Shown here: positions 9,171-17,267 of the stretch, piece after piece
Numbering within the stretch: position 1 is the first letter of the stretch
Layout of the letters: each line of letters opens with the position of its first letter
Assembly: GCF_004341515.1 (NCBI RefSeq)
Contig: NZ_SLZF01000003.1
Span: 62,001-126,000, forward strand
Direction of reading: 5' to 3'
Origin: Allobosea sp. BK604
GTDB lineage: Bacteria > Pseudomonadota > Alphaproteobacteria > Rhizobiales > Beijerinckiaceae
Length of the DNA: 64,000 nucleotides
Translations under genes and position numbers: made by a program
The notes under the pieces: generated by a model
The model's input: only the letters and a program-made list of their open reading frames with translations
The model's database searches: none
What the model was told of the DNA's origin: nothing

Positions 9171-10240
9171 CCGGACGGCGCAGCAAGCGCGGCGCGCGCG
9201 TCGTCCCGGGCCTGGCCGGCCCGAAGGCGGAGAAGCGCGTCTCGCTGGCGCTCCAGGGCGGCGGCGCCCATGGCGCCTTCACCTGGGGCGTGCTCGACGC
9301 GATCCTGGAGGACGGGCGCCTCGCCATCGAGGCGCTCTCCGGCACCAGCGCCGGCGCGATGAACGCGGTGGTCCTGAGCGAGGGCTGGCTCGAAGGCGGC
9401 ATCGACGGCGCCCGAACCGCGCTGGAGACCTTCTGGCGCCGCATCAGCGTCGACGGCAAATATGGCGGCTCGGAGCGCTCGCTGATCGACACCATGCTTG
9501 GCGCCTGGGGCGGCAGCAACGTGCCTCCGGCCCTGCTCTGGTTCGAGATGTTCTCGAAGGTCGCGAGCCCCTATGACGTCAACCCGCTCAACATCAATCC
9601 GCTGCGCGGCGTGATCGCGGACCTGATCGATTTCGACAAGGTCCGCGCCTGCCGGGCCGTCAAGCTCTTCATCGCCGCCACCAATGTCCGCACCGGCAAG
9701 ATCAAGGTCTTCCGGGACGAGGAGCTGACCGCCGACCACCTGATGGCCTCGGCCTGCCTGCCGATGCTGTTCCAGGCGGTCGAGATCGGCGGCGAGGCCT
9801 ATTGGGACGGCGGCTACATGGGCAATCCGGCCCTGTTCCCGCTCTTCTACGAGACCCATTGCGACGACGTGATGCTGGTGCAGATCAACCCGCTCCAGCG
9901 CAGGGAATTGCCGACCAATGCCCGCGCCATCCAGGACCGGCTGAACGAGATCACCTTCAACGCCTCGCTGCTGCGTGAATTGCGCGCCATCGCCTTCGTC
10001 AACCGCCTGATCGATGCCGGCAAATTGCCGAAGGACGAGTACAAGCGCGTGCTGATGCACCGCATCGATGGCGGCCCCCCGCTCGCCGAACTCACCAGCT
10101 CGACCCGCATGAACGCCGAATGGGATTTCCTGCTGCGCCTGCGCGACATGGGCCGGCACGCGGCGAGGCGTTGGCTGAAGCGGAACTACGACGCGATCGG
10201 CGTGCAGGGGACCCTCGATGTGCAGGAGGCGATTTCCTAG
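9167..10240 (+). CDS. patatin-like phospholipase/esterase
   Basis: 357 aa starting at a GTG that overlaps the bdhA stop (GTGA). It carries the full patatin Ser-Asp dyad: GGGAHG oxyanion loop at 31-36, GTSAG with Ser61, and Asp214 in DGGYMGNP. No signal peptide is present, so it should act in the cytoplasm. Coupling to 3-hydroxybutyrate dehydrogenase suggests it hydrolyses PHB, a PHB oligomer or granule phospholipid, but this is inference from context. Its TAG stop codon is the first base triplet of a RIME-like repeat, so the natural C-terminus may have been altered by the insertion. Confidence 0.9.
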   Translation: MTGRRSKRGARVVPGLAGPKAEKRVSLALQGGGAHGAFTWGVLDAILEDGRLAIEALSGTSAGAMNAVVLSEGWLEGGIDGARTALETFWRRISVDGKYGGSERSLIDTMLGAWGGSNVPPALLWFEMFSKVASPYDVNPLNINPLRGVIADLIDFDKVRACRAVKLFIAATNVRTGKIKVFRDEELTADHLMASACLPMLFQAVEIGGEAYWDGGYMGNPALFPLFYETHCDDVMLVQINPLQRRELPTNARAIQDRLNEITFNASLLRELRAIAFVNRLIDAGKLPKDEYKRVLMHRIDGGPPLAELTSSTRMNAEWDFLLRLRDMGRHAARRWLKRNYDAIGVQGTLDVQEAIS

Positions 10241-10342
10241 AGCATTTTCGAGCGAAGTGGACCCCGGTTCGCGTGAAGAAAATGCGTCCAAACAAATAGC
10301 TAGAGGATTTCCGCGATTCGAAGAAACGCGGAAATGCGCTAG
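10237..10342. repeat. RIME-like 106-bp palindromic repeat, copy 1
   Basis: Bounded by CTAG on both sides with inner ends AGCATTTTCG and GGAAATGCG. It contains two stem-loops, the left one closed by GCATTTTC/GAAAATGC. The first CTAG contains the stop codon of the patatin gene. It shares length and layout with the copy at 58994-59099. Such two-palindrome elements of about 100 bp resemble the RIME elements known from Rhizobium. Confidence 0.85.
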
Positions 10343-10387
10343 GCGGGAGGCTGTCTGTCGCGAACCTGAGAAGCCTGGAGTGCGTGC

Positions 10388-10951
10388 CTATCGGGCGCCG
10401 ACGCTTCGGCACCAATCCTCCAAGCTCTCCCGCACCTTCACGACGGGCTCGGCATCGCGCCGGAACGCCCACCAGACGAGTGTCCCCTGCCACAGGCCCA
10501 GCATCTGCCAGCCGAGCGCAGTGCCACGCTCGGCGTCATCGCAGAGCCGGCGCCCGAGCGCATCCGCCAGGCGCGCGCCCCATTCAGCGCCCCGCGCCCG
10601 CAGGACGGGGTTGCGAATGTCCTCGCGCAGCAGGAGCAGCCCGTCAGTGAAATCATACTCGGCGCGGCCTGAATTCGTCAGGCGCAACAGCAGCTCGATC
10701 GCCCCGGCGGAATCGGGCAAGGTATCCGCGTCGGCAGCGGCGGTCGTTTCGTCGAGCTGGTCCCACGCCCGTAGGAGGACAGCCTCCACCATTCCGACAC
10801 GGGTCCCAAAGCGCTGCACCAGGGTCGCCGCGGCAAGGCCGGTCGCCTGCGACGCTTTGGCGAAGGACAGGTCCGAAGGGCCGTGCTCCCTCACGGCGGC
10901 CAGGAGCCTGTCGAGCAATTGCCCGTCGGAAATTGTCTTGCCTCGGCTCAT
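10388..10951 (-). CDS. TetR-family transcriptional regulator
   Basis: 187 aa from ATG 10951. The N-terminal helix-turn-helix reads LLAAVREHGPSDLSFAKASQATGLAAATLVQRFGTRVGMVEA, followed by a TetR_C-type helical ligand domain with a Trp-rich stretch (WQMLGLWQGTLVWWAF). An ATG at 10972 also exists but lies inside the palindromic operator, so I prefer 10951. It is divergent from the RibD/DHFR-like gene; the operator between them suggests it represses itself and that gene. The ligand is unknown. Confidence 0.85.
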   Translation of the reverse strand: MSRGKTISDGQLLDRLLAAVREHGPSDLSFAKASQATGLAAATLVQRFGTRVGMVEAVLLRAWDQLDETTAAADADTLPDSAGAIELLLRLTNSGRAEYDFTDGLLLLREDIRNPVLRARGAEWGARLADALGRRLCDDAERGTALGWQMLGLWQGTLVWWAFRRDAEPVVKVRESLEDWCRSVGAR

Positions 10952-10957
10952 GGGATA

Positions 10958-10983
10958 ATTATAAATGAACATTCATTTATAAT
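10958..10983. promoter_or_regulatory. 26-bp palindromic TetR operator
   Basis: Two perfect 12-bp arms, ATTATAAATGAA and TTCATTTATAAT, flank the spacer CA. It is a strikingly AT-rich site between the divergent TetR and RibD-like genes, placed to block both promoters. Confidence 0.75.
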
Positions 10984-10997
10984 CAAACGGAACGGCG

Positions 10998-11540
10998 ATG
11001 GCCAAGATCCTCGGCTATATTGCAGCGAGCGTCGATGGCTTCATCGCCACGCCGGACGACAGCCTCGACTGGCTTTTCAAGTATGAGGGCATGGACCTCG
11101 GCGAGGACGATTATCGCCTCTTCCTGAAGCGCATCCGCACCGTGGTCATGGGCCGCAGGACCTACGATTTCATCATGCAGGACCCCGGGCCCTGGCCCTA
11201 CGGCGAACAGAGGGCGATCATCGTCACCTCCCGGCCGATCATCGCTCCGAAGGGGCCACTCGAAACCCGAGGCGATATCGACTCGTTGATCGCCGAACTG
11301 CGCAGTCTCGACGATGGGGACGTCTGGATGCTCGGCGGAGGCCAACTGCAAATGGCCTTCATGGAGCGCGGCGCGCTTGATGAGATCGAGATCTACGTCA
11401 TGCCGGAATTGATCGGCGGCGGCAGACCGCTGTTTCCGCCGACCGGTTTCCGGGCAAGCCCGAGGCTCCTTAGCGCGCGGGCTTTGGAGCGGGGCTGCGT
11501 CCGACTTCACTACGCGCTCTCCACCGCCAGCACGGACTAG
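10998..11540 (+). CDS. dihydrofolate reductase / RibD C-terminal domain family protein
   Basis: 180 aa single-domain protein. MAKILGYIAASVDGFIATPDDSLDWL is the usual opening of the RibD_C/YyaP/YwjB group; VVMGRRTYDF and DVWMLGGGQLQMAFMERGALDEIEIYVMPELIGGGRPLF are the NADPH-binding and C-terminal motifs. Family members are NADPH reductases of largely unknown substrate. The gene is divergent from a TetR gene across a palindromic operator and is probably induced by that regulator's ligand. Its end overlaps the convergent second TetR gene by 4 bases. Confidence 0.85.
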   Translation: MAKILGYIAASVDGFIATPDDSLDWLFKYEGMDLGEDDYRLFLKRIRTVVMGRRTYDFIMQDPGPWPYGEQRAIIVTSRPIIAPKGPLETRGDIDSLIAELRSLDDGDVWMLGGGQLQMAFMERGALDEIEIYVMPELIGGGRPLFPPTGFRASPRLLSARALERGCVRLHYALSTASTD

Positions 11541-12205
11541 CGGAGATTGGGCTGACATCGCACAAGATGCCAGCCCACTCCCTCAGCCGACTGCAGGTAC
11601 AGGAAGGCGGAGGCGGCCTCGCGGGCGCGACGCTGGGCTTCCTCGGGCGTCGGCGGATCGGCGAGGCGAAGCAGCAGCCCGAGCATCAGGTCGCCCCAGA
11701 GCAGGGCCAGGAATCGCATGGTCATTTCGACGGGATCTCCACTCAGGAGGCCGCGCGCCTGCGCCGTCCCGAGCAGGGCGGCCAGTTCCTTCCGGGCCGC
11801 CGCCCGCCCGATCGAGTCGAGCGCCTGCGCGATCTCCGGCGCCCGTTCGGCCTCGGCGATCGCCAGCCGGAAGACACCGACGACCACGGGATCGCTGACC
11901 TCGCGCAAGAGCCTCTCCCCAAACGCCGTCAATGCGGCCGCGAGGCTCGCGCGGTCATCGGGCTCGGGCATGTCGGCCAGCGGACGCATGCGGCCGGATC
12001 GTTCGGTGATGCAGGCGGCCAGCATGTCCTGCTTGTTGCCGACCAGCGCATAGAGCTCGCGCTTCGATACGCGCGCGCGGGTCGCGATCTCCAGCATGCT
12101 CGTCTGCGCATAGCCCTGCGCGCTGAAGGTTGCGAAGGCGGCTTCGAGAATGCGCGCCCGGGCAGATCCGCCATCTGCTCCCGCCGCTCCGGATCCTGCC
12201 GCCAA
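11537..12205 (-). CDS. TetR-family transcriptional regulator
   Basis: 222 aa from a TTG at 12205, chosen because AAGGAGG lies just upstream (12217-12211). An ATG at 12265 would place the tandem TGGTACCA operator inside the coding sequence and has no ribosome site. The HTH reads ARILEAAFATFSAQGYAQTSMLEIATRARVSKRELYALVGNKQDML, a standard TetR_N. The C-terminal part resembles the AefR/TetR_C_7 type (SDPVVVGVFRLAIAEAERAPEIA). It is divergent from a small membrane protein gene and probably represses it. Confidence 0.82.
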   Translation of the reverse strand: MAAGSGAAGADGGSARARILEAAFATFSAQGYAQTSMLEIATRARVSKRELYALVGNKQDMLAACITERSGRMRPLADMPEPDDRASLAAALTAFGERLLREVSDPVVVGVFRLAIAEAERAPEIAQALDSIGRAAARKELAALLGTAQARGLLSGDPVEMTMRFLALLWGDLMLGLLLRLADPPTPEEAQRRAREAASAFLYLQSAEGVGWHLVRCQPNLR

Positions 12206-12222
12206 ACGCTCCTCCTTGACTC

Positions 12223-12240
12223 TGGTACCAACTGGTACCA
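12223..12240. promoter_or_regulatory. tandem TGGTACCA operator for the second TetR
   Basis: The 8-bp self-palindrome TGGTACCA occurs twice, ten bases (one helical turn) apart, between the divergent TetR (start 12205) and membrane protein (start 12312) genes. This is a likely TetR binding site controlling both. Confidence 0.65.
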
Positions 12241-12311
12241 AGCTTATAGCGATGGATATCTTCAAGTTCCATCACCGGTGCTGACGGGGATAATCCTGAC
12301 GGGAGACGCGC

Positions 12312-12848
12312 ATGTCACCATCGACCATTCTCCAGATCCAGCTCATCCTCGGCTATCTGCCCTGGCTGCTCATCCTGGGCGCCTATGTGCTGCCGCGGAT
12401 GAAGTCGCTGGACCACGCCCAGGCGCAGCGCGCCATCGCCACCCTGCACAGTTTCCGCTTCTTCGGCCTGGTCTTCATCGTGCCGGGTGTCGTCGGACCG
12501 GATCTGCCCACCGGCTTTGCGGCATCCGCCGCCTATGGCGATTTCGCCACCGGCCTGCTGGCGATGCTGGCGCTGATGAGCTTTCGGGTCCGTCCCCTGT
12601 TCTGGTTCTTCGTTGCCGTATTCAATCTCGTGGGAGCCGCCGATCTCCTCACCAACTACTATCACGGCGTCCAGTTCGGCCTTCCGGAACGGGCCGGGCA
12701 GCTGGCGGCGGCCTACTGGATTCCGATCCTCTACGTGCCCGCTCTGATGATCACGCATGTCCTGGCGTTTTATTTGCTGGTGCGGTCCCTGCGCGGGAGG
12801 GGGCATTCCGAGACCGCGCACACCACGGCTCGGGCTGTTGCCAGCTAA
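12312..12848 (+). CDS. small integral membrane protein of unknown function
   Basis: 178 aa with about five hydrophobic segments (LILGYLPWLLILGAYVL; FFGLVFIVPGVVGPDL; TGLLAMLALMSFRV; LFWFFVAVFNLVGAADLL; WIPILYVPALMITHVLAFYLLV) and a short polar C-terminus. The start follows GGGAGA. I do not recognise a characterised family. It is divergent from a TetR gene with the tandem operator between them, so it is probably inducible. Its end overlaps the convergent methyltransferase gene by 4 bases. Confidence 0.75.
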   Translation: MSPSTILQIQLILGYLPWLLILGAYVLPRMKSLDHAQAQRAIATLHSFRFFGLVFIVPGVVGPDLPTGFAASAAYGDFATGLLAMLALMSFRVRPLFWFFVAVFNLVGAADLLTNYYHGVQFGLPERAGQLAAAYWIPILYVPALMITHVLAFYLLVRSLRGRGHSETAHTTARAVAS

Positions 12849-13513
12849 CCACCGTCGGCTGAGAGAGCCCAGACCGTGCTCTTCTTGATCTCGGCATCCT
12901 CGAGCGAGCGTGTCACCGGCACCTGGTAGGTCGCGACTTCGACAAGCCTGTCCTTCGGTAGATAGCTCCGTCCGGGATCGCCGATCAGCACCTGCGCGCC
13001 GCGCGCGACCAGGCCGGAGAGCCAGGCGACCACGCTCTCCGCCATGGCCCGCTCGTAGCAGACATCGCCGGCGCAGATCACCTCCCAGCCCTCGTCCCGC
13101 CCGATCAGGTCGTCGAGCCTCGCGGTAATGGAAACATCGTTGACCGCGGCGTTGAGCTGCATCGCCTCGGCCGCGAAGGCATCGATATCGCAAGCCTCGA
13201 CCTGCGCCGCGCCAGCCTTCGCCGCGGCGATCGCCACCAGTCCCGAGCCACTGGCGAAATCGAGCACGCGCCTGCCGCGCACGAATTCTGGATGGTCGAG
13301 GATATAGCGCGCCAGCGCCTGCCCGCCGGCCCAGGCGAAGGCCCAGAAGGGGGGCGGCAGGCCGATCGTGGCGAGCTCGTCTTCGGTCTTCTGCCAAAGC
13401 TCGGTCGCCTCCTCGGCGACATGCAGGCTGATCTCGGGCGCGTGCGGCGCCGGCAAAAGACGCGTATGCGCGAGGATGAAGCCGCGCCGGTCGAGCACCG
13501 CCTCCCCGCTCAT
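12845..13513 (-). CDS. METTL20-like protein lysine methyltransferase
   Basis: 222 aa. Class I methyltransferase with LPPPFWAFAWAGGQALARYIL preceding the SAM motif RVLDFASGSGLVAIAAAKAGA and then EACDIDAFAAEAMQLNAAVN and VICAGDVCYE. The PPPFWAFAWAGG...LDFASGSGLVAIA block is the signature of the ETF-beta lysine methyltransferase (METTL20/ETFBKMT) group. The Agrobacterium homologue is known to methylate ETF-beta and ribosomal protein L7/L12. It overlaps the upstream glycosyltransferase gene by 4 bases, so the two share a transcript. Confidence 0.85.
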   Translation of the reverse strand: MSGEAVLDRRGFILAHTRLLPAPHAPEISLHVAEEATELWQKTEDELATIGLPPPFWAFAWAGGQALARYILDHPEFVRGRRVLDFASGSGLVAIAAAKAGAAQVEACDIDAFAAEAMQLNAAVNDVSITARLDDLIGRDEGWEVICAGDVCYERAMAESVVAWLSGLVARGAQVLIGDPGRSYLPKDRLVEVATYQVPVTRSLEDAEIKKSTVWALSADGG

Positions 13514-14664
13514 GCCGCGATATCCGCGCTCGGCTTCGTCAGCAGCGAGCGGTAGAGCGCCTTCACCGCATCCATGACGTCGCGCTCGGTATGGCCGTCG
13601 AGCAGGCGGTTGCGGGCGCTCTGGCCCATGCGCTCGACCAGCCCGGGCGCCCCGGCCAGCACGACCAGCGCCTTGGCGAGGGCCGCCGGATCATCCGGCG
13701 GCACGACCATGCCGTCCTGCCCCTCACGCACGAAGCTGCGGCAGCCGGGAACGTCTGTGGTCAGGATCGCGCGCCCGGAGGACGCCGCCTCCAGGATCGT
13801 CCGCGGCAGGCCCTCGCCGCCGCGCGAGGGCAGGCAGCACAGATGATGCGCCCGCCAGACACCCTCGATATTGCGTGTCGGCCCGGCCCAGGTGATGCCC
13901 GGCCGCGCCGCCCAGTCGCGCAAGGTCGCCTCCGGGATCGCCTTTGGATTGGAGGGGTCGGGCGCGCCATGGATGGTCAGCTCGACCTTCGCGCCCTGCA
14001 CGCGCGCCAGCCTGACGGCCTCGACCGCGAGATCGACACCCTTCGACCAGAGCATGCGCGCCACCAGCGCGACCTTGAGCGGCGGCGCCGGCGGCATCGG
14101 CTCCGGCATCAGCACCAGCGGATCGACCCCGGCACCGCCGACCAGCGCGACCTTGGCCTTGTCCTGCGGATCGAGCCCCAGCATCACCGGATCGTCGGGG
14201 TTCTCGAACAGGAAGCGCACCTGCGGCCCGTCGATCGCCTCGCGCAGCCAGAGCTTCGCCGCGAACCGGGCCGCCGCCGCTGCCTTATCCTGCCTGGCGC
14301 CGAGGAAGCCGAGGCCCGTCAGGGCGTAGACGCGCCGGTCGATCCCGGCGAGCTTGCCGGCGAGCCCGGCAAGCGCGATCGGCTTCAGCGCGATGCAATG
14401 CAGGATATCCGGCCGTTCGGCCTCGATCAGCCGCTTCAACGCCCTGACCTGATGAAAGAGCGCCTTGGGCGACAGGCTGCGCCGCTCGGCCTCGAGCGCG
14501 ATCAGACGCGCGCCTGCCGCTTCGATGACGCGGCGATGCTGGCGTTCGCGCGCGATCACGGCGACGTCGAAATCCATCTCCCGCGCCGCACGCGCCATCG
14601 GCAGGAAATGCGAGGCGAAGAACCAGTCCTCGGTGGCGACGAAGAGAAGTTTTGGGCGGCGCAT
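13510..14664 (-). CDS. glycosyltransferase family 4 protein
   Basis: 384 aa GT-B fold. The N-terminal half begins KLLFVATEDWFFASHFLPMARAA, a form common in alphaproteobacterial cell-surface polysaccharide transferases. The C-terminal half has VALVARMLWSKGVDLAVEAV and the nucleotide-sugar motif LPSRGGEGLPRTILEAASSGRAILTTDVPGCRSFV, with an EGLPRTILE version of the GT4 E-x7-E motif. It probably adds a sugar to surface polysaccharide on the cytoplasmic side of the membrane. No other polysaccharide genes lie nearby. It overlaps the lysine methyltransferase gene downstream. Confidence 0.87.
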   Translation of the reverse strand: MRRPKLLFVATEDWFFASHFLPMARAAREMDFDVAVIARERQHRRVIEAAGARLIALEAERRSLSPKALFHQVRALKRLIEAERPDILHCIALKPIALAGLAGKLAGIDRRVYALTGLGFLGARQDKAAAAARFAAKLWLREAIDGPQVRFLFENPDDPVMLGLDPQDKAKVALVGGAGVDPLVLMPEPMPPAPPLKVALVARMLWSKGVDLAVEAVRLARVQGAKVELTIHGAPDPSNPKAIPEATLRDWAARPGITWAGPTRNIEGVWRAHHLCCLPSRGGEGLPRTILEAASSGRAILTTDVPGCRSFVREGQDGMVVPPDDPAALAKALVVLAGAPGLVERMGQSARNRLLDGHTERDVMDAVKALYRSLLTKPSADIAA

Positions 14665-14736
14665 GATGCGCCGACATCAGGCTGATGCGGGCGCGAAGGT
14701 CAAGCGGTTGCCCTCGATCTCCGCTGCGCGCCCTGC

Positions 14737-15264
14737 TCAGACAGCGCCCACAGACTCACCGGTAAGTGGACGCGACAGATAGCGCACGGTCTTGCTGCCG
14801 CCATGGATCGCGGCTGCACCGACTTCGACGAAGCCGAGATTGGCATGGAAAGCGTCCGAGCCGGGATTGGGCGGGTCGGAATTGACTTCGCAAACGACCC
14901 GATCGTGCCCGGCGCGAGCGGCCTGCTTGAACAGGTCGAGATAGAGCCGGCGCGCATGGCCGCGCCCGCGCGCGGCAGCTGCGACGACGATGCGATCGAC
15001 ATAGACGAAGCGCGGATAGCGCGAGCGGAACCACAGGAAGTTCGGGCTGTCGTAATCGGCATCCTGGTCGAACGCGAGGAGCAGAGCCTCGTCCGCGCCG
15101 ATGCGCTTGGCGAGAAAGGCCTCGGCTACGAGATGCCGCAGCCGGTCCGGCTCGAGCCAGGACAGTTCCACGGCATGGGTATTGTTGAGCGCAAGCAGCG
15201 CCTCGCTCGACGCCGTCGATTCGAGCAGCTCCGCCACGGTGAGCTGCACCAGATCGCCACTCAC
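14737..15264 (-). CDS. GNAT family N-acetyltransferase
   Basis: 175 aa starting at a GTG preceded by GGGAGG. The acetyl-CoA motif is YVDRIVVAAAARGRGHARRLYLDLF, followed by VVCEVNSDPPNPGSDAFHANLGFVEVG, the beta5 segment. The Asn-Ser-Asp-Pro-Pro-Asn stretch is typical of a conserved proteobacterial GNAT subfamily of about 165-175 aa whose substrate is unknown. It lies between the MFS and glycosyltransferase genes on the same strand, without tight coupling. Confidence 0.82.
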   Translation of the reverse strand: MSGDLVQLTVAELLESTASSEALLALNNTHAVELSWLEPDRLRHLVAEAFLAKRIGADEALLLAFDQDADYDSPNFLWFRSRYPRFVYVDRIVVAAAARGRGHARRLYLDLFKQAARAGHDRVVCEVNSDPPNPGSDAFHANLGFVEVGAAAIHGGSKTVRYLSRPLTGESVGAV

Positions 15265-15305
15265 GCCATCGCCTCCCGGGGTTCTTTCGGCCTCAGCTCG
15301 ATAAC

Positions 15306-16517
15306 CTAGTGATGCGGCGTTTCCTTTATCCGCGGCAGGAACCAGGCGAGCAGGCCGATCGCCGGCAGGAACGAGCAGATCCGGTAGATCGTCTCGAGGC
15401 CGAGCTGATCGGTGAATTCGCCGAGCAGCGCGGCCGCCACGCCACCGAGGCCGAAGGAGAGGCCGTAAAAGAAGCCGCCGACGAGGCCGGTCCGGCCTGG
15501 CAAGAGCTCCAGCGCATAGATCAGGATGGCGGAAAAGGCGCTCGACATGATCATGTTGATGATGACCGTCAGAACGCCCGTCCAGAACAGATCGGCATAG
15601 GGCAGCACAAGCGTGAAGGGCAGCGCACCCAGGATCGAGAACCAGATGATCTTGTTGCGGCCGATCCTGTCCCCGAGCATGCCGCCGAACACCGCCCCGG
15701 CCGCCGAGGCGCCGAGGAACAGGAAGAGCATTACCTGCGAGGTCTGCACGGAGACCTCGAACCTCTCGATCAGGTAGAAGGTGTAGAACGAGCTGAAGCT
15801 CGCCGAATAGGCATTCTTCGAGAACAGCAGCACGATCAGGATCGCGACCGGCAGCGCGACATTACCGAGCTTGCGCGCTTGTTGCGGGATTGCCGCTCCG
15901 GAACTCGCCCTGGCGGCGGCTTGGCGCTTGCCGATCAGTGCATGCTGCGCGGCGGTCCATGTCATCAGCACCATCGCGATCAGCGCTGCCGCAGAGAACC
16001 ACGCGATGCTGCCCTGCCCGTTCGGCACGATGATGAAGGCCGCGAGCAGCGGCCCGAGCGCGCCACCCGACTGGCCGCCGAGCTGGAACAGGCCCTGGGC
16101 GAAGCCGTGCCGCCCGCCGGAAGCGCTGCGCGCCATCCGCGTCGCCTCGGGATGGAAGATCGAGGAGCCGATGCCGACGCAGGCCGCCGAAAGCAGCAGC
16201 AGCGCGTAGCTGCCGGCAAAGGCGAGGCCAAGCAGCCCGGCCAGCGAGAAGCCCATGCCGATGACCATCGAATAGGGCATCGGGTTCTTGTCGGTATAGA
16301 GCCCGACCAGCGGCTGCAGCAGCGAGGCCGCGACCTGGAAGGTCAGCGTGATCAGCCCGATCTGCCCGAAATCGAGCCCATAGGCGCCCTTGATGATCGG
16401 GTACACCGCCGGGATCAGCGACTGGATCATGTCGTTGAGCAGGTGCGTGACGCTGAGCGCGATCAGCACCGGCATGGCGGCACGGCGGGCGACCCCGACC
16501 GGCATGGTCACGTTCAT
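15306..16517 (-). CDS. MFS exporter, fosmidomycin-resistance (Fsr) type
   Basis: 403 aa with about 12 membrane segments. The opening LIALSVTHLLNDMIQSLIPAVYPIIKGAYGLDFGQIGLITLTFQVAASLLQP is characteristic of the Fsr family, as are GSSIFHPEATRMAR and GRHGFAQGLFQLGGQSGGALGPLLAA. E. coli Fsr exports fosmidomycin, an inhibitor of the non-mevalonate isoprenoid pathway, but the natural substrates of homologues are largely unknown. It is a single gene. Confidence 0.9.
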   Translation of the reverse strand: MNVTMPVGVARRAAMPVLIALSVTHLLNDMIQSLIPAVYPIIKGAYGLDFGQIGLITLTFQVAASLLQPLVGLYTDKNPMPYSMVIGMGFSLAGLLGLAFAGSYALLLLSAACVGIGSSIFHPEATRMARSASGGRHGFAQGLFQLGGQSGGALGPLLAAFIIVPNGQGSIAWFSAAALIAMVLMTWTAAQHALIGKRQAAARASSGAAIPQQARKLGNVALPVAILIVLLFSKNAYSASFSSFYTFYLIERFEVSVQTSQVMLFLFLGASAAGAVFGGMLGDRIGRNKIIWFSILGALPFTLVLPYADLFWTGVLTVIINMIMSSAFSAILIYALELLPGRTGLVGGFFYGLSFGLGGVAAALLGEFTDQLGLETIYRICSFLPAIGLLAWFLPRIKETPHH

Positions 16518-16656
16518 CGCAATCCGACTTCTGCTTCGGCTAAACAGTCTCTCTCCCTAATGCATGACGACCGGCCGAACAATTTTGCTGGCATGCTTGG
16601 AGAGCAATACGGAGGGCTGTTCGGCGCCGATATTCGAAAGCCGAACCACGCGCTGT

Positions 16657-16698
16657 CAAAACGCATCCGGCCCTCCGGGTGGGGCCGGAGGACCGGAT
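16657..16698 (-). terminator. stem-loop terminator for the small secreted protein gene
   Basis: On the minus strand, a stem pairing ATCCGG-N-CCTCCGG with CCGGAGG-N-CCGGAT (13 of 14 pairs, loop of six) is followed by GCGTTTTGACA, a short T-run. It lies 22 bases past the stop of the gene ending at 16720. Confidence 0.6.
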
Positions 16699-16719
16699 CG
16701 GTGAGTCTGCGGGAACCGC

Positions 16720-17016
16720 TCAGTAGACGCTGCAGACCCTGCGGTAGCCGATCACTTCGCCGTAGCGGTTGAAGCGCTCGACCAGATCGCAGCGGCGCAC
16801 CGGCACGTCCTCATAGACCGGCTCGGCATAGGCGCTGCCGGCCGAGGCCGCGATCAGGCCGCCGACGGCGAGCGCTCCGACGATGCCGGCACCGACGCCC
16901 CAATGCGCGCCGCGGTAACGCGGGCGAGCCTCGGCGCCGCCGGCGCTGGCGAGGATGGCGGTGCCGAGGGTGAGGGCGGCGAGGGCGGCGGTCACGCTCT
17001 TCTTGGAGGCGGTCAT
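16720..17016 (-). CDS. small secreted protein of unknown function, candidate ECF-sigma target
   Basis: 98 aa. A signal peptide (SVTAALAALTLGTAILASAGGAEA) is followed by RPRYRGAHWGVGAGIVGALAVGGLIAAS, a Gly/Ala-rich glycine-zipper-like segment, and a short Cys-containing tail (VRRCDLVERFNRYGEVIGYRRVCSVY) in which two Cys could form a disulfide. Such small proteins are common in Hyphomicrobiales and uncharacterised. The start at 17016 follows GGAG; an ATG at 17049 overlaps the leader. Upstream lies TGAACC-N16-CGAC, the same motif found before the ECF sigma gene. Confidence 0.75.
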   Translation of the reverse strand: MTASKKSVTAALAALTLGTAILASAGGAEARPRYRGAHWGVGAGIVGALAVGGLIAASAGSAYAEPVYEDVPVRRCDLVERFNRYGEVIGYRRVCSVY

Positions 17017-17068
17017 CGTCTGAACTCCGGTTCGGTGGGAGCGAACCACTCGCCCTCCATGCCCATTG

Positions 17069-17094
17069 GTCGCGGCAAGTCCGGAGTTGGTTCA
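17069..17094 (-). promoter_or_regulatory. candidate ECF promoter TGAACC-N16-CGAC (small secreted protein)
   Basis: On the minus strand TGAACC (17094-17089) is separated by exactly 16 bases from CGAC (17072-17069). The motif and spacing are identical to those before the sigma factor gene at 20064. The start codon lies about 53 bases downstream of the -10-like element. Confidence 0.5.
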
Positions 17095-17102
17095 AAGCGA
17101 CT

Positions 17103-17142
17103 ACGAAAAAATTCTGGAACGGTGGAGAGACCGTTCGAGAAT
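17103..17142 (-). terminator. Rho-independent terminator of the sigma/anti-sigma/subtilase operon
   Basis: A 13-bp inverted repeat with one mismatch (ATTCTGGAACGGT / ACCGTTCGAGAAT, loop GGAGAG) is followed on the minus strand by a run of six T (AATTTTTTCG). It sits about 125 bases after the subtilase stop. Confidence 0.7.
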
Positions 17143-17267
17143 TCGCTGGCGTGAGTCGATCGGCGCGGCCGTCGAGAACCGGAGCACAGCGGACATTGGT
17201 CCGTGAGCACCGGAAGCGCAGACCGCCGCGTCGAGCGGCCACGCCAGTAGAATTCGCGAATGGGCTC

